Of a stretch of DNA of 64,000 nucleotides, positions 62,333 through 64,000 are shown piece after piece. The position numbers were made by a program, and so were the translations under genes. The stretch is from Cerasibacillus sp036516575 (GTDB taxonomy: Bacteria; Bacillota; Bacilli; Bacillales; Amphibacillaceae). The notes under the pieces are model-generated. The model searched no databases. It was not told the origin of the DNA and was given only the letters and a program-made list of their open reading frames with translations. The stretch lies in the NCBI RefSeq assembly GCF_036516575.1, contig NZ_DATBTY010000006.1, positions 143,424 to 207,423 on the forward strand. The letters run 5' to 3'. The first letter of the stretch is position 1. Each line of letters starts with the position of its first letter.

Positions 62333-63328
62333 ATGAAGTTTATTGACAACCAAGGAATTACCGATCCAACGGTAAACTTAGCTTTCGAGGAATATATTTT
62401 ACAAAACTTTGGAGAAGATGATACATATCTTCTGTTCTATATTAATGAGCCGTCGATCATTGTTGGTAGAAACCAGAATACGATTGAGGAAATTAATACA
62501 GATTATGTAGAGAAAAACAATATCAAAGTTGTCCGCCGTCTTTCTGGTGGTGGGGCTGTTTACCATGATTTAGGGAATATTAATTTTAGTTTTATTACAA
62601 AAGATGATGGCGATAGTTTCCACAACTTTGAAAAGTTTACGAAACCAGTTGTTGAGGCATTAAATCAATTAGGTGTCCCAGCTGCATTAAAGGGAAGAAA
62701 TGACCTTGTCGTTAAAGAGCGTAAAATATCTGGAAATGCGATGTTCGCTACAAAAGGACGCATGTTTAGCCATGGAACATTGATGCTTAATTCAGAAATC
62801 GAACATGTTGTAGCTGCTTTAAATGTTAGTCAAGCTAAAATTGAATCAAAAGGGATTAAATCAATCCGTAGCCGTGTCGCTAATATAGCTGAATTTATGG
62901 ATGAAGATATTTCGATGGAAGACTTTAAAGAGATGTTATTAAAACATATTTTCAATGTGGATGATGTGAAAGATGTTCCACGCTATGAATTAACAGATGA
63001 AGACTGGAAAAACATTTACGAGATATCTGAAAAGCGCTATCGCAACTGGGACTGGACTTATGGCAAGTCTCCTGCATTTAACTTTAAGCGGTCACATAAG
63101 TTCCCATCAGGTCTTGTTGACGTTCGACTTGATGTTAAAAAAGGAATCATCGAAAATTGTAAAATCTACGGGGACTTTTTCGGACTTGGTGAAATTAAAG
63201 TCGTTGAAGATCAACTTAAAGGTGTCCGACATGAGAAGCAAGCGATTACAGAAGCATTAGATGATCTAGATGTGGCCCACTATCTCGGGAAGATTACGAA
63301 AGAGGAATTTATAGGGTTATTATATTAA
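62333..63328 (+). CDS. lplJ: Lipoate-protein ligase LplJ
   Basis: 331-aa ligase (YhfJ) that adenylates free lipoate and transfers it to E2 and GcvH lipoyl domains. Motifs NPSIIVGRNQN-like EPSIIVGRNQNTIEEI, VRRLSGGGAVYHD (about 69-81), and KGRNDLVV..KISGNA; a C-terminal accessory domain from about 250. GGGAGGT site. Functionally linked to OdhB (lipoyl Lys42) at the left of the window. Confidence 0.95.
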   Translation: MKFIDNQGITDPTVNLAFEEYILQNFGEDDTYLLFYINEPSIIVGRNQNTIEEINTDYVEKNNIKVVRRLSGGGAVYHDLGNINFSFITKDDGDSFHNFEKFTKPVVEALNQLGVPAALKGRNDLVVKERKISGNAMFATKGRMFSHGTLMLNSEIEHVVAALNVSQAKIESKGIKSIRSRVANIAEFMDEDISMEDFKEMLLKHIFNVDDVKDVPRYELTDEDWKNIYEISEKRYRNWDWTYGKSPAFNFKRSHKFPSGLVDVRLDVKKGIIENCKIYGDFFGLGEIKVVEDQLKGVRHEKQAITEALDDLDVAHYLGKITKEEFIGLLY

Positions 63329-63337
63329 TACATTTGA

Positions 63338-63511
63338 GTCTGGAACAAAAATAATATGTTCAACTCAAAGACGAACTTTGTACCACTTTAGTGGAGGAAA
63401 GATACGTAAACTCCTGGTCGGCTAGGTACGACCACGTCCAGTGGCCTACACCGACACTAGACGCACAGTCCGTCGCGGGAGGAGAGTATCGGTGGGACCT
63501 CCGGAGTGCGT
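63338..63511. repeat. Dispersed Bacillaceae intergenic repeat, truncated copy C
   Basis: Matches the left half of copy B: GGAACAAAAATAATATG, CTCAAAGACGAACTTTGTAC, CCTGGTCGGCTAGGTACGAC, and ATCGGTGGGACCTCCGGAG. Similarity ends at GAGTGCGTTAG, where unrelated DNA and the 52-bp array begin, so this copy seems to have been cut by the array. Confidence 0.65.
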
Positions 63512-63625
63512 TAGCCCATTACTGAAAAAGCAATGCGCGACGAACTTCCATTATTACAAAAAGCGCAGTGCTTACAGGAAGAGCAGCTCATGATGCTGCC
63601 ATAATGACATGCGTTACTCTTCAAT
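63512..63625. other. Unassigned stretch before the right-end array
   Basis: About 100 bp with no homology to copy B. One frame reads ITEKAMRDELPLLQKAQ... then stops; it could be the tail of a lost gene but I cannot name it. Confidence 0.3.
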
Positions 63626-64000
63626 GCATTGTCTCGTACTGCTATTCATCGGCGAGAGGCTGTATTGAGGTCACAATGGGTTGCCTCGTACTGCTATTCA
63701 TCGGCGAGAGGCCGTATTGAGGCATCAATGCGTTGCCTCGTTCTGATTTTTAACTGTGAGAGGCTGTATTGAGGCATCAATGCGTTGTCTCGTTCTGATT
63801 TTCATCGGCGAGAGGCTGTATTGAAGCTTCAATGCGTTGTCTCGTTCTGATTTTCATCGGCGAGAGGCTGTATTGAAGCTTCAATGCGTTGTCTCGTTCT
63901 GATTTTCTTCGGTGAGAGGCTGTATTGAAGCTTCAATGCGTTGTCTCGTTCTGATTTTCTTCGGTGAGAGGCTGTATTGAAGCTTCAATGCGTTGTCTCG
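63626..64000 (+). repeat. 52-bp tandem repeat array, open at the right edge
   Basis: GAGAGGC marks fall at 63654, 63706, 63758, 63810, 63862, 63914 and 63966, exactly 52 bp apart. The right-hand units contain ATTGAAGCTTCAAT, a perfect 14-bp palindrome, then GCGTTGTCTCG; left-hand units vary (TTGAGGCATCAATG). Units grow more alike toward the right edge, and the array continues outside the window. The core matches that of the 53-bp arrays although the spacer does not. Confidence 0.88.

Noticed and set aside
1..64000. tRNA or rRNA genes
   Set aside because: No cloverleaf with a GGTTCRAATCC arm or rRNA core sequence was seen on either strand.

Overview
The window is an AT-rich stretch of a spore-forming, low-GC Gram-positive chromosome of the family Bacillaceae. 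Gene content and order point to a moderately halophilic or halotolerant genus of the Oceanobacillus/Virgibacillus/Gracilibacillus type; this placement is inference. Evidence for it: an alpha/beta-type SASP, YhaL and YhcN/YlaJ-type sporulation proteins, a glycine-betaine ABC importer, an NhaC-family transporter, strong AGGAGG ribosome binding sites, and gene order close to the Bacillus subtilis yhe-yha-ecs-hem region (yheA, yhzD, yhaO-yhaN-yhaM, yhaL, prsA, yhaI, yhaH, trpP, hit, ecsA-ecsB, yhaA, hmoB, pbpF, hemE-hemH-hemY, then pepF, yhfH, lplJ).

Layout. 1-4.98 kb: end of trmL, an unlisted 33-aa membrane peptide gene, and odhA-odhB (2-oxoglutarate dehydrogenase E1/E2). 5-11.4 kb: a MATE exporter, a stand-alone MurG paralogue, and a marR-mmpL operon with a clear operator. 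11.4-14.9 kb: betaine importer (binding protein, permease, ATPase-CBS). 14.9-16.8 kb: an IS3-family relic, a 53-bp tandem repeat array, a beta-carbonic anhydrase-like gene, a dispersed Bacillaceae repeat and an attenuator leader. 16.8-20.6 kb: bmrC-bmrD heterodimeric multidrug exporter. 20.6-28.2 kb: serine protease, small proteins, L-lactate dehydrogenase, dipeptidase, YueD-type reductase, methionine aminopeptidase, and an NhaC-family carrier behind a tyrosine-specifier T-box. 28.7-36.4 kb: IDEAL protein, UMF1-type MFS transporter, phospholipase-C-like protein, fumC, a second inverted copy of the repeat element, SASP, msmX, PucR/CdaR-type regulator. 36.5-48.4 kb: yheA to ecsB. 48.4-53.9 kb: yhaA, liaF-liaS-liaR, bdbC plus a thioredoxin-like gene, hmoB. 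54-59.7 kb: pbpF and hemE-hemH-hemY. 59.9-63.3 kb: pepF, yhfH, lplJ. 63.3-64 kb: another dispersed repeat and a 52-bp tandem array running off the window.

Regulation is unusually readable here: a TRAP site of seven (U/G)AG triplets over the trpP ribosome binding site, a UAC-specifier T-box on the NhaC-like gene, a near-consensus LexA box before yhaO-yhaN-yhaM, a MarR palindrome, a peptide-coding leader with attenuator hairpins before bmrCD, and a stem that could bridge a distant Shine-Dalgarno to the betaine permease start.

The least explained signal is a family of 52-53-bp tandem repeats. It occurs in three arrays, each unit carrying an ATTGAA-TTCAAT palindromic core; two arrays share a ~200-bp flank and lie in opposite orientation about 18 kb apart. 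The period is very close to five DNA helical turns.
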